Positions 1 to 9,378 of a DNA stretch of 64,000 bases are shown here, one piece after another. The notes under the pieces were generated by a model, which saw only the letters and a program-made list of their open reading frames with translations, made no database searches and was not told where the DNA came from. Source of the stretch: an uncultured Pelagibacteraceae bacterium (lineage in GTDB: Bacteria > Pseudomonadota > Alphaproteobacteria > Pelagibacterales > Pelagibacteraceae); the NCBI GenBank assembly GCA_902560015.1, contig CACEKA010000002.1:1-64000 (forward strand), in the 5' to 3' direction. How positions within the stretch are numbered: the stretch's first letter is position 1; each line of letters opens with the position of its first letter. The translations under genes and the position numbers were made by a program.

Positions 1-301
1 ATCCAAAAATTCTTGGATAGCATAAAATCTTAATTTTAATGTCTTTAGTTTTAATATTATCTTTTTCTAAATTTTTTTTTACCCATGAAATTAATGAAGA
101 GCCATCTCTATCTCCATGGTCTTTTTCATAAAAACTGATTAAATTAAATTTATTATAAGAAAAAAAATTAACTTTTTTCTCTAAAATTTCTAATTCAGAG
201 AGATCGATTAACAAAGAAAAAACTTTGTACTTAAAATAGTGAACTTTAGGCTTAAATCTTTTATGAATTACTTGACCGTTATAAATAGCTGAATTAATCA
301 T
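1..301 (-). CDS. DUF1365 family protein, 3' part cut by window edge
   Basis: This frame was read by hand on the minus strand: ATG at 301-299, open to the window edge, about 100 codons. The start MINSAIYNGQVIHKRFKP and the later segment ILCYPRIFG resemble the N-terminal half of DUF1365 proteins, which carry a YPR-(V/I)-(L/F)-G motif. It overlaps the upstream flavoprotein gene by 8 bases, so the two are probably translated together. DUF1365 genes commonly sit beside COG2907 flavoproteins and cyclopropane-fatty-acid-synthase-like genes; no biochemical function is securely known. The C-terminal half is outside the window. Confidence 0.8.
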   Translation of the reverse strand, partial: MINSAIYNGQVIHKRFKPKVHYFKYKVFSLLIDLSELEILEKKVNFFSYNKFNLISFYEKDHGDRDGSSLISWVKKNLEKDNIKTKDIKIKILCYPRIFG

Positions 302-1538
302 TTAAGGTTTTGAGCATTTCTATAGAAGATTTTATTCCATCTTCATGAAATCCGTAACCAAAATAACTTCCAACAAATAAAGTATTATTAACATTTTGAA
401 TTGATTTTAAATTTGACTGATTTTGTAAAGCATTTTCATCATAATATGGATGAGTAAAATCAATTTCATTAAATAACTTGTTGGGATTTATTTCAAAAAA
501 AGGATTGATGGTTAAAAAAATATTTTGATTAATTTTAAGATTTTGTAATTGATTAAGCCAATAAGTGACTGATGATTGTTCATTATTCTGAGGATTTAAC
601 GAGGAATTCCACGAACACCAAGCTTTTTTATTTTTTGGCATTGCACTTTCATCAGAATGTATAATCGCCTTATTTGGTTTATATTTAAAATTGCTTAAGA
701 TATTTTTTTCTTCGTCTGTAATATCTGAAATAATTTTTAAACTTTCATCTGCATGTGATGCTAAAACAACTTTATCATAATTAAAAAATTCACTTTCTGA
801 ACCGTAATAAATCTGAACACCATTGCTACCTCGAATAATTTTATTAATTTTATAATTTTTAAAATATTCTCCACTAATTTTAGAGAGTATTTTATTAACA
901 TATGTTTTGCTTCGATTGGTAACTGTGAACCATTGCGGTCTATTTTTAAGTTTAAATAATCCATGATTTTTAAAAAAATTTAAAAAGAATACTAGCGGCA
1001 TTTGTGAAGCTTCATATGGTGGCATAGACCATATAGCTGAGACCATAGGTATAATATGGTAATCGATAAAATATTTAGATTTTCCAATTTTATTTAGATA
1101 TTCACCTAATGTAATCTTTTCTAGAAAATTTGCGTCTAAATCTTCACAATTTTTATAAAAACTAATAATTTCAAAAAACATTTTCACAAATCTATGATTT
1201 AAAAGATTGCTTCTATTTGAAAAAATACCATTTAAGCCTTTACCACAATACTCAATATTTGTGTCTTTAACACTTACTGAAAAGGACATGTCACTTTTCT
1301 CAATTTCAATTTCATTTTCACTAAAAAAGTTAATTAAATTAGGATATGTGACTTTGTTAAAAACCATAAATCCTATATCAACAGCAACTTTTTCTTTATC
1401 ATTGAGCTTGATATCTAAGGTATATGAATGGCCCCCAAAACGGTCTTGTTTTTCAAATAGATCAACTTTATGTTTTTTTGAAAGATAATATGCTGAACTT
1501 AATCCAGATATACCTGATCCTATAACAGCAATTTTCAT
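294..1538 (-). CDS. FAD-dependent amine-oxidase-like protein (COG2907)
   Basis: A 414-residue flavoprotein with an N-terminal Rossmann dinucleotide motif (G7-S-G-I-S-G12), E29 for the ribose hydroxyls, and the following D-R-F-G-G-H segment typical of the amine oxidase/phytoene-desaturase superfamily. The length fits COG2907 (predicted NAD/FAD-binding protein). It follows gcvP by 12 bases and overlaps the DUF1365 gene, so it probably lies in the same transcript. In other bacteria this pair neighbours fatty-acid-modifying methyltransferases, which suggests lipid modification, but nothing here proves a substrate. Family assignment is firm; function is open. Confidence 0.85.
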   Translation of the reverse strand: MKIAVIGSGISGLSSAYYLSKKHKVDLFEKQDRFGGHSYTLDIKLNDKEKVAVDIGFMVFNKVTYPNLINFFSENEIEIEKSDMSFSVSVKDTNIEYCGKGLNGIFSNRSNLLNHRFVKMFFEIISFYKNCEDLDANFLEKITLGEYLNKIGKSKYFIDYHIIPMVSAIWSMPPYEASQMPLVFFLNFFKNHGLFKLKNRPQWFTVTNRSKTYVNKILSKISGEYFKNYKINKIIRGSNGVQIYYGSESEFFNYDKVVLASHADESLKIISDITDEEKNILSNFKYKPNKAIIHSDESAMPKNKKAWCSWNSSLNPQNNEQSSVTYWLNQLQNLKINQNIFLTINPFFEINPNKLFNEIDFTHPYYDENALQNQSNLKSIQNVNNTLFVGSYFGYGFHEDGIKSSIEMLKTLND

Positions 1539-1550
1539 TAATAATTTGTT

Positions 1551-4409
1551 CTATGCAGCAGTATCTTTATATTCATCTATTGATGGACATGAACATACTA
1601 AATTTTTATCTCCATAGACATTATCAACTCTAGCAACTGGTGGCCAGTATTTAATCTGTTTTAAAAACTCTGATGGATAAGCAGCTTCCTCTCTTTCATA
1701 CTTGTGTTCCCATTTGTTTGCAATTAGTTCAACATGAGTATGAGGTGAGTTTTTAATTGGATTATCAACTTTGTCGTATTCCCCTGATTTAACTTTATCA
1801 ATTTCTTCTTTAATTTTTTTTAATGTATTACAGAATCTATCAATTTCTAGTAAGCCTTCACTCTCTGTTGGCTCAATCATCATGGTTCCCGCAACTGGCC
1901 ATGACATAGTTGGGGCGTGAAAACCAAAATCAATTAGCCTCTTCGCTATATCTTCTTCGGTAATACCTATTTCTGACTTAATTTTTCTAATATCAATGAT
2001 GCATTCATGAGCTACATTTCCATTTTTACCTTTGTATAATATCGGAAATGTATCTTTCAATTTATGAGCTACATAATTTGCATTTAAAATCGCCACCTGT
2101 GAGGCTTTTTTAAGCCCCTCTGAACCCATCATCTTTATATACATCCATGAGATGGATAAAATACTAGAGCTTCCCCAAGGAGCTGCAGATACAGCACCCA
2201 TTCCTGTTACTGGTCCACAATCTTTAATTACAGAATGATTTGGTAAATAAATTTCTAAATGTCTTTTACATGCAATAGGTCCCATACCTGGACCTCCCCC
2301 ACCATGTGGAATACAAAATGTTTTGTGTAAATTTATATGGCAAACATCAGGGCCAAACTTTCCTGGTTTTGCAATTCCAACAAGAGCATTCAGGTTAGCT
2401 CCATCCATGTAAACTTGTCCACCATTTTCATGAATAAATTCACATATTTCAGAAATTTTTTCTTCAAATACTCCATGGGTTGAAGGATAGGTTACCATTA
2501 ATGCTGCAAGATTTTCTGAATGAGATTTTGCTTTTTCTTTAAGATCCTCAATATCAACATTTCCATGTTCATCACACTTAATAACAACTACTTTCATTCC
2601 TACCATTTGTGCACTGGCTGGGTTTGTCCCATGAGCAGAGCTAGGTATCAAACAGACATTTCTGTTTTTTTCACCGTTATTTTCATGAAATTTTTTGATA
2701 ACCATTAACCCTGCAAATTCTCCTTGTGCTCCTGCATTTGGTTGTAATGATACTCCAGAAAAACCTGTTATAGATCGTAACCAATTTTTTAAATCTGTAA
2801 ACAAAGTACGGTAGCCTTCCATTTGCTCTACTGGAGCAAAAGGATGTGGTTCAGAAAATTCTCTCCATGTAACTGGTATCATTTCTGCTACAGCATTAAG
2901 CTTCATAGTACAAGAACCTAAGGCAATCATTGATCTATTAAGGGCGATATCAGCATCCTCTAACTTCTTAAGATATCTAAGCATATCAGTTTCTGAGTGA
3001 TAGTTGTTAAAAACAGGGTGAGTTAGATAATCTGAAGTTCTTAATAAATTTTTAGGTAAGTTAGATAAATTTTCATTCATACTTTCTTTAATTGCTTCAG
3101 AACAATTAAATATTTTTAATAGTTGATTTGCTCGATAAACGTTTTTTCTTTCATCAAAGGCAACCGAAAGCATTTCTGAATTTACTTTTCGAATATTTAC
3201 ATTTTGCCTTAATGCATTTCTAAAAATAGAGTCTGTTTTATCTAGTGTTTTAATTGTAACGGTATCAAAAAAATGATCTGAATAAAGCTCATAACCAGAT
3301 TGTTTAATTTTATCAGCAAAGTTTTTGGCCAATTGGGATGTATTTTCTGCAATCTTTTTTAATCCTTCTGGTCCATGATAAATTGCATAAGCAGCAGAAA
3401 CAATTGCAAGTAAGGCTTGAGCGGTACAAATATTACTTGTCGCTTTATCTCTCCTTATATGTTGTTCCCGTGTTTGTAATGATAATCTGTAAGCCTTATT
3501 TCCATGTCTATCTACTGAAACACCAATAATTCTTCCAGGCATAGATCTTTTAAATTCATCTTTAGTTGCAAAAAAACCTGCATGCGGTCCACCATATCCC
3601 ATTGGAATACCAAACCTTTGTGAGCTTCCTACAGCAATATCTGCACCTAATTCAGCTGGTGTTTTCAATTTAGCTAAAGCTAATAAATCACACACTAGCA
3701 CTGCTTTACCATTATTTTTGTGTATTTTACTTATTGCTTCACTTGGATCTTTAATATCACCTAGCGTTCCTGGATATTGTAAAATACCACATACTATATC
3801 TTCTGTAATATCAGTATCTTCATCGCCTACTAGTACCGTAAGACCTAAAGGTTCAGCTCTAGTTTTAATAACGTCAATTGTTTGTGGATGACAATCTTTA
3901 GATACAAACACAATGTTTGAATCATTTTTACATATTCTATAACTTAGTCCTACTGCTTCAGCAGCGGCTGTTCCTTCATCAAGCAATGAAGCATTTGCAA
4001 TATCAAGTCCTGTAAAATCAATAATCATCTGTTGAAAATTTAGAAGCATTTCTAATCTGCCTTGAGCTACTTCAGGCTGATAAGGTGTATAAGAAGTATA
4101 CCAGCCTGGATTTTCTAAAATATTTCTTAATATAACATATGGAGTATAGGTTCCGTAATATCCCATTCCAATAAAGTTTGAATATATTCTATTTTGTTTT
4201 GAGATTACTTTTAATTTTCTAAGTGCCTCATACTCAGAATTAGGTTCACCAATTCCCAAGTCTTCTTTAAGTAAGATTTTTTCTGGAACAGTATTCGAAA
4301 TCAAATCATCTAGATTTTTAAAACCTAATTCACTTAACATTTTTTGTTGATCCCCTTCTGATGGACCTATGTGTCTTTTGATAAAATCTTTTTGAGAACT
4401 TTTAAGCAT
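1551..4409 (-). CDS. gcvP: Glycine dehydrogenase (decarboxylating), P protein
   Basis: P protein of the glycine cleavage system. It decarboxylates glycine with PLP and passes the aminomethyl group to lipoyl-GcvH. The single-chain form of about 952 residues is the usual length. The PLP lysine lies in the N-L-H-K-T-F motif near residue 695, followed by the glycine-rich G-G-G-G-P-G-M-G-P loop. A longer reading starts at 4433 inside gcvH, but the strong Shine-Dalgarno AAAGGAGAG (about 4421-4429) lies inside that extension, 12 bases before the ATG at 4409, and MLKSSQKDFIKRHIG is the family-like N-terminus, so 4409 is preferred. It is the third gene of gcvT-gcvH-gcvP, under the glycine riboswitch. 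Confidence 0.97.
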   Translation of the reverse strand: MLKSSQKDFIKRHIGPSEGDQQKMLSELGFKNLDDLISNTVPEKILLKEDLGIGEPNSEYEALRKLKVISKQNRIYSNFIGMGYYGTYTPYVILRNILENPGWYTSYTPYQPEVAQGRLEMLLNFQQMIIDFTGLDIANASLLDEGTAAAEAVGLSYRICKNDSNIVFVSKDCHPQTIDVIKTRAEPLGLTVLVGDEDTDITEDIVCGILQYPGTLGDIKDPSEAISKIHKNNGKAVLVCDLLALAKLKTPAELGADIAVGSSQRFGIPMGYGGPHAGFFATKDEFKRSMPGRIIGVSVDRHGNKAYRLSLQTREQHIRRDKATSNICTAQALLAIVSAAYAIYHGPEGLKKIAENTSQLAKNFADKIKQSGYELYSDHFFDTVTIKTLDKTDSIFRNALRQNVNIRKVNSEMLSVAFDERKNVYRANQLLKIFNCSEAIKESMNENLSNLPKNLLRTSDYLTHPVFNNYHSETDMLRYLKKLEDADIALNRSMIALGSCTMKLNAVAEMIPVTWREFSEPHPFAPVEQMEGYRTLFTDLKNWLRSITGFSGVSLQPNAGAQGEFAGLMVIKKFHENNGEKNRNVCLIPSSAHGTNPASAQMVGMKVVVIKCDEHGNVDIEDLKEKAKSHSENLAALMVTYPSTHGVFEEKISEICEFIHENGGQVYMDGANLNALVGIAKPGKFGPDVCHINLHKTFCIPHGGGGPGMGPIACKRHLEIYLPNHSVIKDCGPVTGMGAVSAAPWGSSSILSISWMYIKMMGSEGLKKASQVAILNANYVAHKLKDTFPILYKGKNGNVAHECIIDIRKIKSEIGITEEDIAKRLIDFGFHAPTMSWPVAGTMMIEPTESEGLLEIDRFCNTLKKIKEEIDKVKSGEYDKVDNPIKNSPHTHVELIANKWEHKYEREEAAYPSEFLKQIKYWPPVARVDNVYGDKNLVCSCPSIDEYKDTAA

Positions 4410-4410
4410 C

Positions 4411-4791
4411 TTAATTACCGCTCTCCTTTGCAAATTTATCGTAATCTTCTTTGTTCATTAAACTATCTAATTCACTAATATCTTTAATCTTTAATTTAAA
4501 AAACCAAGCATCATTCTCGGGGTCAGAATTAATCTTACCCGGATCATCTACAATTGCTTGGTTGTTTTCTAATACATCTCCAGATATAGGTGTGTATACA
4601 TCACTTGCAGCTTTTGTAGATTCTACTACTCCTGCATTACCATCTTTTTCAACTGATGATCCAACATCGGGTAATTCAACAAAAACTATGTCCCCTAACA
4701 TTTCAGTTGCATGTTTTGTAATTCCTATTGTTCCAACATCACCTTCTACTTTAATCCACTCATGTTCTTTAGAATACTTAACTTCACTCAT
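4411..4791 (-). CDS. gcvH: Glycine cleavage system H protein
   Basis: Lipoyl carrier of the glycine cleavage system: 126 residues, the normal size. The lipoylated lysine is K60 in E-S-T-K-A-A-S-D. The preceding G-D-I-V-F-V-E-L-P segment is the usual H-protein core strand. Its start codon overlaps the gcvT stop by 4 bases (4788-4791) and its stop lies 1 base before the preferred gcvP start, indicating tight translational coupling. It shuttles the aminomethyl group from GcvP to GcvT. Confidence 0.97.
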   Translation of the reverse strand: MSEVKYSKEHEWIKVEGDVGTIGITKHATEMLGDIVFVELPDVGSSVEKDGNAGVVESTKAASDVYTPISGDVLENNQAIVDDPGKINSDPENDAWFFKLKIKDISELDSLMNKEDYDKFAKESGN

Positions 4792-5894
4792 TTATTTGCT
4801 CCTTTCACATAACTTTTTTTATAAAATGGTAATCCACATATGTTTGCTGGATATCTTTTACCTCTAACCTCCAAAAAAATTCTTGTCTCTTTTTTTGAAA
4901 AATTTTTATCTACAAACCCCATTGCTATAGGTCCATTTACACTTGGTCCAAAAGTACCGCTCGTAACTTCTCCAATCATTTCGTCACTTTCATTATAGAT
5001 CTTAGTTTTTTCTCTAGCTATCAGTCTTCCTTCTGGCTTGATAGCAACCCTAATTTTTTTAGCTCCATCCTTAATTTGACTAATGATTTTATCAGATCCA
5101 ATAAAACCTCCGTTATTTAATCTCTCCTTAGAAATTGCCCATTTAAGACTGGCCTCGATTGGTGTTGTTTCAGTACTAAGTTCATGTCCATACAAACATA
5201 GACCTGCTTCAAGTCTTAATGTATCTCTAGCTCCCAGACCAATTAATTTAGCACCTTTTTCTAATAATTCTTTCGTAAATACTTCGGCTAATTCATTGGA
5301 AATTGAAACTTCAAAACCATCTTCTCCAGTATAACCAGATCTTGTAACATATAATTTTTGATTTTTATAAGTGAACCAATTACCTGACATAAAATTCAAA
5401 TCTTCTACTGTTTCTAAAATTTGATTTAAAATATCAACTGATTTAGGTCCTTGTATAGCTATTAAAGATCTTTGATCATTTAAGACCATTTTATATTTTT
5501 CTTTTAGTAAACCAGCTAAAATTTTAAAATCATTATCTTTGCAGGCTGCATTTAAAATTATTAAATAACCCTCATCTAATTTAGTGATTATCAAATCATC
5601 GTAAACACCTGCTTTATCATTCATCAAAAAAGTGTATTTGGATGAGTTCAATTTCAAATTTTTTAAATCTAATGGAAAAATCTTTTCTAAATCATCAGTC
5701 AAATTACCATCACCATAGATAAATAACTGTCCCATGTGTGAAACATCAAAAATTCCAGAATTTGATCTTGTAAATTTATGCTCTTCAATAATGCCTAAGC
5801 TGTATTGAATTGGCATTTCATAGCCAGCAAACTCTACAAACTTAGCTTTATTATCTTGATGAAGTTTATTTAAAGATGTTTTTTTTATTTCCAT
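4788..5894 (-). CDS. gcvT: Aminomethyltransferase (glycine cleavage T protein)
   Basis: T protein that transfers the methylene from aminomethyl-GcvH to tetrahydrofolate and releases ammonia. It has 368 residues from the chosen ATG at 5894. The N-terminal [13 protein letters not shown] motif and the later [11 protein letters not shown] folate-site motif are diagnostic. A GTG five codons upstream (5909) lies inside the second glycine aptamer and is rejected. The weak Shine-Dalgarno AAAGAG just upstream of ATG overlaps the closing helix of the riboswitch, so ligand binding may act directly on translation. It is first in the operon with gcvH and gcvP. Confidence 0.97.
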   Translation of the reverse strand: MEIKKTSLNKLHQDNKAKFVEFAGYEMPIQYSLGIIEEHKFTRSNSGIFDVSHMGQLFIYGDGNLTDDLEKIFPLDLKNLKLNSSKYTFLMNDKAGVYDDLIITKLDEGYLIILNAACKDNDFKILAGLLKEKYKMVLNDQRSLIAIQGPKSVDILNQILETVEDLNFMSGNWFTYKNQKLYVTRSGYTGEDGFEVSISNELAEVFTKELLEKGAKLIGLGARDTLRLEAGLCLYGHELSTETTPIEASLKWAISKERLNNGGFIGSDKIISQIKDGAKKIRVAIKPEGRLIAREKTKIYNESDEMIGEVTSGTFGPSVNGPIAMGFVDKNFSKKETRIFLEVRGKRYPANICGLPFYKKSYVKGANK

Positions 5895-5895
5895 A

Positions 5896-6056
5896 TTAAC
5901 TCTTTGCACCCATCTGTATATTTGCCTGAGAGTTTTGCTCCTTCGGCGAGAATTTAATCTCTTTCCAGAGTTAATACGTTACGGTCCTTTTTACCTGAGA
6001 GTTTCCTGGGTGGTTGCTCCTTCGGTGCTACAAAATTTGTAGTCTCTCCCGTTGGA
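5896..6056 (-). promoter_or_regulatory. Tandem glycine riboswitch upstream of gcvT
   Basis: Two glycine aptamers in series on the minus strand. Aptamer I (about 6052-5981) contains GGGAGAGAC, CACCGAAGGAGCAA and AAACTCTCAGG. Aptamer II (about 5974-5896) contains GGAAAGAGA, CGCCGAAGGAGCAA and AAACTCTCAGGCAAA. P1 of aptamer I is ACGG/CCGT. P1 of aptamer II is an 8-bp helix, TTAACTCT (5974-5967) with AGAGTTAA (5903-5896), ending one base before the gcvT ATG. No intrinsic terminator lies between the aptamers and the gene, so control at translation initiation is likely. Glycine riboswitches on gcvT are known in SAR11. Confidence 0.95.
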
Positions 6057-6083
6057 TGTAATTTATCAATTATATGAGAATGG

Positions 6084-6962
6084 TCAATTAGAAATACTTT
6101 TTTTATTCTTAGATAATAATGAATAAAACTGTATTAAAACGGCTAAAAGAATTATTGCTCCACCTATCAGTCCATACATTGATGGTCTTTCACTTACAAA
6201 TATAAATGCCCAAATAGGACCAAGTACAGATTCTGACAGCATAATTATTCCTACCATTGCTGAAGGTGTTGTTCTTGCTCCTGTGGTAATGAAAATAAAA
6301 CCTAAACCAATTTGAAAAAAGCCAGCTAAAAAACCTAAAAAAATATCATGCGGTGAAATCATAATCTTTGTTGACAAAAAATAACCAACAAAACAACAAC
6401 TTATTCCAGCAATAAATTGCGCGGGAACCATATCAACTGTTGGAAATTTTCTAATAATTATTATTAAAATTGCAAAAGTAATTGGCATTAAAAAAGCTGC
6501 TAAATTTCCAGACAATTCTCCAGGAGTTAATGAATTACCAACCATTAATAATACTCCTGTCATAGCAAGAATAATCGAGGTTAAGGTAATTGCAGAAATT
6601 TTTTCTTTTAAAAAAAAATATCCTAATATAGCTAGAAATAAAATTTGAAGAGATATAATAAAATTCGTGTTAGCAACTGTTGTGTTATACATTGCAAAAA
6701 CATAACCACAGAAACCAAAAGATAAAATTATTCCACCTATAAACCCTGGTAATCCTGAGTCTTTAAAAGCTTTAAATGTTTTTTCTCTGTAGCTTATGAT
6801 TATGAAAGCTAAGACTGTTAATGAAAAAAATAAGGATCTCCAAAACAATATTTGCCATAAGGTTGCCCCTTCAAAAGATTTTACAATTAAACCACCAAAA
6901 CTTAAACTACACGCGCCAAGAAATACTAATAAAGGTCCTGGAAGTTTTATGATTATGTTCAT
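6084..6962 (-). CDS. EamA/DMT-family membrane transporter
   Basis: A 292-residue, strongly hydrophobic protein with about ten predicted membrane segments arranged as two EamA repeats (roughly 10-140 and 150-285), in the drug/metabolite transporter superfamily. Its first base overlaps the last base of pxpC, so it is the third gene of a pxpB-pxpC-eamA unit. That context suggests movement of 5-oxoproline, glutamate or a related compound, but direction and substrate cannot be read from sequence. Its 3' end faces the riboswitch leader of gcvT about 28 bases downstream. Confidence 0.85.
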   Translation of the reverse strand: MNIIIKLPGPLLVFLGACSLSFGGLIVKSFEGATLWQILFWRSLFFSLTVLAFIIISYREKTFKAFKDSGLPGFIGGIILSFGFCGYVFAMYNTTVANTNFIISLQILFLAILGYFFLKEKISAITLTSIILAMTGVLLMVGNSLTPGELSGNLAAFLMPITFAILIIIIRKFPTVDMVPAQFIAGISCCFVGYFLSTKIMISPHDIFLGFLAGFFQIGLGFIFITTGARTTPSAMVGIIMLSESVLGPIWAFIFVSERPSMYGLIGGAIILLAVLIQFYSLLSKNKKSISN

Positions 6963-7906
6963 TAAATTTGTGAAAGTAAATTCTGAGTTTCCATCTCATA
7001 TAGCTTAAATAAAGTTTCTGCATCCGATAATTCAATTTCTTTAAACTTTATTTTAGATCCAGGAGATATTTGGACTAATCTATCGTAATCAACACTAGCA
7101 ACTACTCCTATTTTTGGATAGCCACCTATCGTTCCATGATCAGATAACATAATAATTGGGTTACCATCGGCTGGAACTTGTATCACACCTTTTAACAAGC
7201 CTTCAGATTTTATATTAGTGTTAACAATATTTTCTATCTTTGGTCCTTCCAATCGCATACCCATTCTATCTGATAATTTAGAAACTATAAATTCTTTTTC
7301 AAAAAAAATTTTTTTTCCTTCTTCTGAAAAATAATCAAAATTAGTTCCTCTTATAACTCTTATATTTTCTACTTTTGAATTTAGATAATTAGTTTTCTTT
7401 TTTTCTTGGTTTAGATTTACTTTAGAAATATATATTTTCTGATTATTTTCTAGTTTTTTACCATCATTAGAACCAATATTAGCTTTTGTATTTATTGAAC
7501 AACTACCCCATTGTAATTTTAAATCAAATTCCCCACTAATTGCCAAGTATCCATAAACTGATTTACTTGTTGATAAAATATCAATTTCATCTCCATCTTC
7601 TATTTGAAAACTTTCGTAACAATTTCCTTCAATTTCATTAGCTTTTTTTCTCAATTTAAAGATAACGTCTCCTGTAATTGCTATATTAATTTTTTTTCCA
7701 TTATATTTTAAAAGAGGTCCTTGGTATGCAAACTCAATTACTGGTAAATCTAATTTATTAGATGCTAGTTTATTTGCTAATAAGTAGTTTCTATTATCCA
7801 TTGCACCACTAAAAGGAATTCCTATATGATACAAATTACTTCTCCCTTTATCTTGAAATGTAGTATTTACACCGGCCCTGATTACCTCAAAATAATTATT
7901 ATTCAT
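6962..7906 (-). CDS. pxpC: 5-oxoprolinase subunit C (KipA/PxpC-like)
   Basis: A 314-residue protein of the biotin-dependent carboxyltransferase/allophanate hydrolase subunit 2 family (KipA, now PxpC). The N-terminal G-V-N-T-T-F-Q-D-K-G-R segment and the internal S-D-R-M-G-M-R-L-E-G-P and G-G-Y-P-K-I-G-V motifs are characteristic. With PxpA and PxpB it forms the bacterial ATP-dependent 5-oxoprolinase that opens pyroglutamate to glutamate. It overlaps pxpB by 8 bases, so both subunits are likely made together. All three subunit genes are within 2.5 kb, supporting the 5-oxoprolinase assignment over urea-amidolyase roles. Confidence 0.9.
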   Translation of the reverse strand: MNNNYFEVIRAGVNTTFQDKGRSNLYHIGIPFSGAMDNRNYLLANKLASNKLDLPVIEFAYQGPLLKYNGKKINIAITGDVIFKLRKKANEIEGNCYESFQIEDGDEIDILSTSKSVYGYLAISGEFDLKLQWGSCSINTKANIGSNDGKKLENNQKIYISKVNLNQEKKKTNYLNSKVENIRVIRGTNFDYFSEEGKKIFFEKEFIVSKLSDRMGMRLEGPKIENIVNTNIKSEGLLKGVIQVPADGNPIIMLSDHGTIGGYPKIGVVASVDYDRLVQISPGSKIKFKEIELSDAETLFKLYEMETQNLLSQI

Positions 7907-8573
7907 TGTAATTTCTATATTCGTCCAAACTTATTTGTTTAAATTTAACTGTATCGCCTGGGTTAATTAGATTTGGTTCTATTTCTTTTGTGCTATCAAA
8001 TACTTCTAACGGTGTGTTACCAATGATGTTCCAACCACCAGGGCTTTCAAATGTATAAATATCAGCAAATTGTTCAGTTATACCGACAGATCCCTTTGGT
8101 ACTTTAACTCTTGGAGTTTCTAAACGTTGTACCCTCATGTTTTTATCTAAATCACCTAAAAAAGGCATGCCAGCAATAAATCCCGTCATATAACAAAAGA
8201 ATTCTTTGTTAAAAAAATTTTCTAAAATTTTTTCTTTTGTTAAATTTAATTTATTTTCTAATCGTGCCATATCTAAAGAAAATGAATCATCGCAACATAC
8301 GGGGATCTCTAACTTTTTATTATTTGTTTCAAGCGCTGCTCCAACATCAAGTTTTTCAATTTTATCTTTAATTTCTTTAAAATTTGTGACTCTAAGATCA
8401 TAAGAAATAATTAATTTATTGTAAGAAGGTGTAAGATTATTAATTCCTACAATATTTTTTTCTTTGATGGTATTAAAATATTTAATTACTTCAGAGTTAA
8501 TTTGTTTATTAACTTCAATTCCAAAGTCACAATATAATGCTGCGTCACCAAGATTAGATATATTTTTTATCAT
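7899..8573 (-). CDS. pxpB: 5-oxoprolinase subunit B (KipI/PxpB-like)
   Basis: A 224-residue protein of the KipI/allophanate hydrolase subunit 1 family. The N-terminus NLGDAALYCDFG matches the family opening, and the central Y-M-T-G-F-I-A-G-M-P-F-L-G-D followed by R-L-E-T-P-R-V-K-V-P-K-G-S-V-G-I is diagnostic. It partners PxpC (8-base overlap). The gene is divergent from pxpA with only 28 bases between the two starts, so each promoter must partly lie inside the other transcription unit's coding sequence. Confidence 0.9.
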   Translation of the reverse strand: MIKNISNLGDAALYCDFGIEVNKQINSEVIKYFNTIKEKNIVGINNLTPSYNKLIISYDLRVTNFKEIKDKIEKLDVGAALETNNKKLEIPVCCDDSFSLDMARLENKLNLTKEKILENFFNKEFFCYMTGFIAGMPFLGDLDKNMRVQRLETPRVKVPKGSVGITEQFADIYTFESPGGWNIIGNTPLEVFDSTKEIEPNLINPGDTVKFKQISLDEYRNYNE

Positions 8574-8601
8574 GGCATGTTATACTTCAAGAATTAAGAC
8601 T

Positions 8602-9378
8602 ATGGAAATTAATATAAATTGTGATTTAGGTGAAAAATCTAAGTACCATTCTAATAAGTATGATCCAGATTTACTGCAAATAGTAAATTCAGCTAATGTT
8701 GCGTGTGGATATCACGCTGGTGATGTTACAACAATGCATGATGTAGTTCAAATCTCAAAAAAAAATGGTGTAAGTATAGGTGCCCACCCATCATTTAATG
8801 ATCCAGAAAATTTTGGAAGAGAGAGAATGAACTTAACTAGTTCTGAAATTAAAAAATTAATTTATGATCAATATGATATTTTACAAAAAATTTCAATTCA
8901 ACATGGTCAAAATGTAACTCACATTAAACCACATGGCGCACTTAATAATATGGCATGTGAAGATATCGAATTAGCAAATACTTTGGCTATAGCAATTAAT
9001 GAAATTAGCAAGGACTTGATTTATCTGGTGCCTACTGGATCTAAAATGGAAGTTGCTGCAAAGAAATTAAATATGAAAATAGCATGTGAAATTTTTGCAG
9101 ATAGAACTTATGAAGATGATGGAAATTTAGTTTCCAGAAAAAAACCACACGCGTTAATTACTGATCCAGATCAAGCTAAAAAACATGTGTTAAGTATGGT
9201 AAAAAATCAGGCTCTTAATTGTCACAGTGGAAAACAAATACCTTGTGAAATAGACTCTGTATGCATACATGGAGATAATGAAAGTTCATTGGCTACTGCT
9301 AAATCTATTAGAAATAATCTAATCGATAATGGACTTAAATTAAAACCTTTAAACTTGATGGAGAAATTTAATGCTTAA
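8602..9378 (+). CDS. pxpA: 5-oxoprolinase subunit A (LamB/YcsF, PxpA)
   Basis: A 258-residue LamB/YcsF-family protein. The ATG at 8602 is chosen because MEININCDLGEK is the conserved N-terminus; the frame stays open upstream only through the divergent pxpB. Motifs N-S-A-N-V-A-C-G-Y-H-A-G-D and H-I-K-P-H-G-A-L-N and the C-terminal C-I-H-G-D are typical. It joins PxpB and PxpC in ATP-dependent 5-oxoproline hydrolysis. It leads a plus-strand unit with the TPR gene (8-base overlap) and the DUF1445 gene. Confidence 0.93.
   Translation: MEININCDLGEKSKYHSNKYDPDLLQIVNSANVACGYHAGDVTTMHDVVQISKKNGVSIGAHPSFNDPENFGRERMNLTSSEIKKLIYDQYDILQKISIQHGQNVTHIKPHGALNNMACEDIELANTLAIAINEISKDLIYLVPTGSKMEVAAKKLNMKIACEIFADRTYEDDGNLVSRKKPHALITDPDQAKKHVLSMVKNQALNCHSGKQIPCEIDSVCIHGDNESSLATAKSIRNNLIDNGLKLKPLNLMEKFNA

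Noticed and set aside
4410-4433. Longer gcvP start eight codons upstream, overlapping gcvH
   Set aside because: The strong Shine-Dalgarno lies inside this extension, and the shorter start gives the family N-terminus.
4451-4867. 138-codon open frame antisense to gcvH
   Set aside because: Shadow of gcvH/gcvT; no family-like motifs, low-complexity hydrophobic composition.
5895-5909. GTG start for gcvT five codons upstream
   Set aside because: It lies within the conserved second glycine aptamer; the ATG at 5894 fits the protein family.
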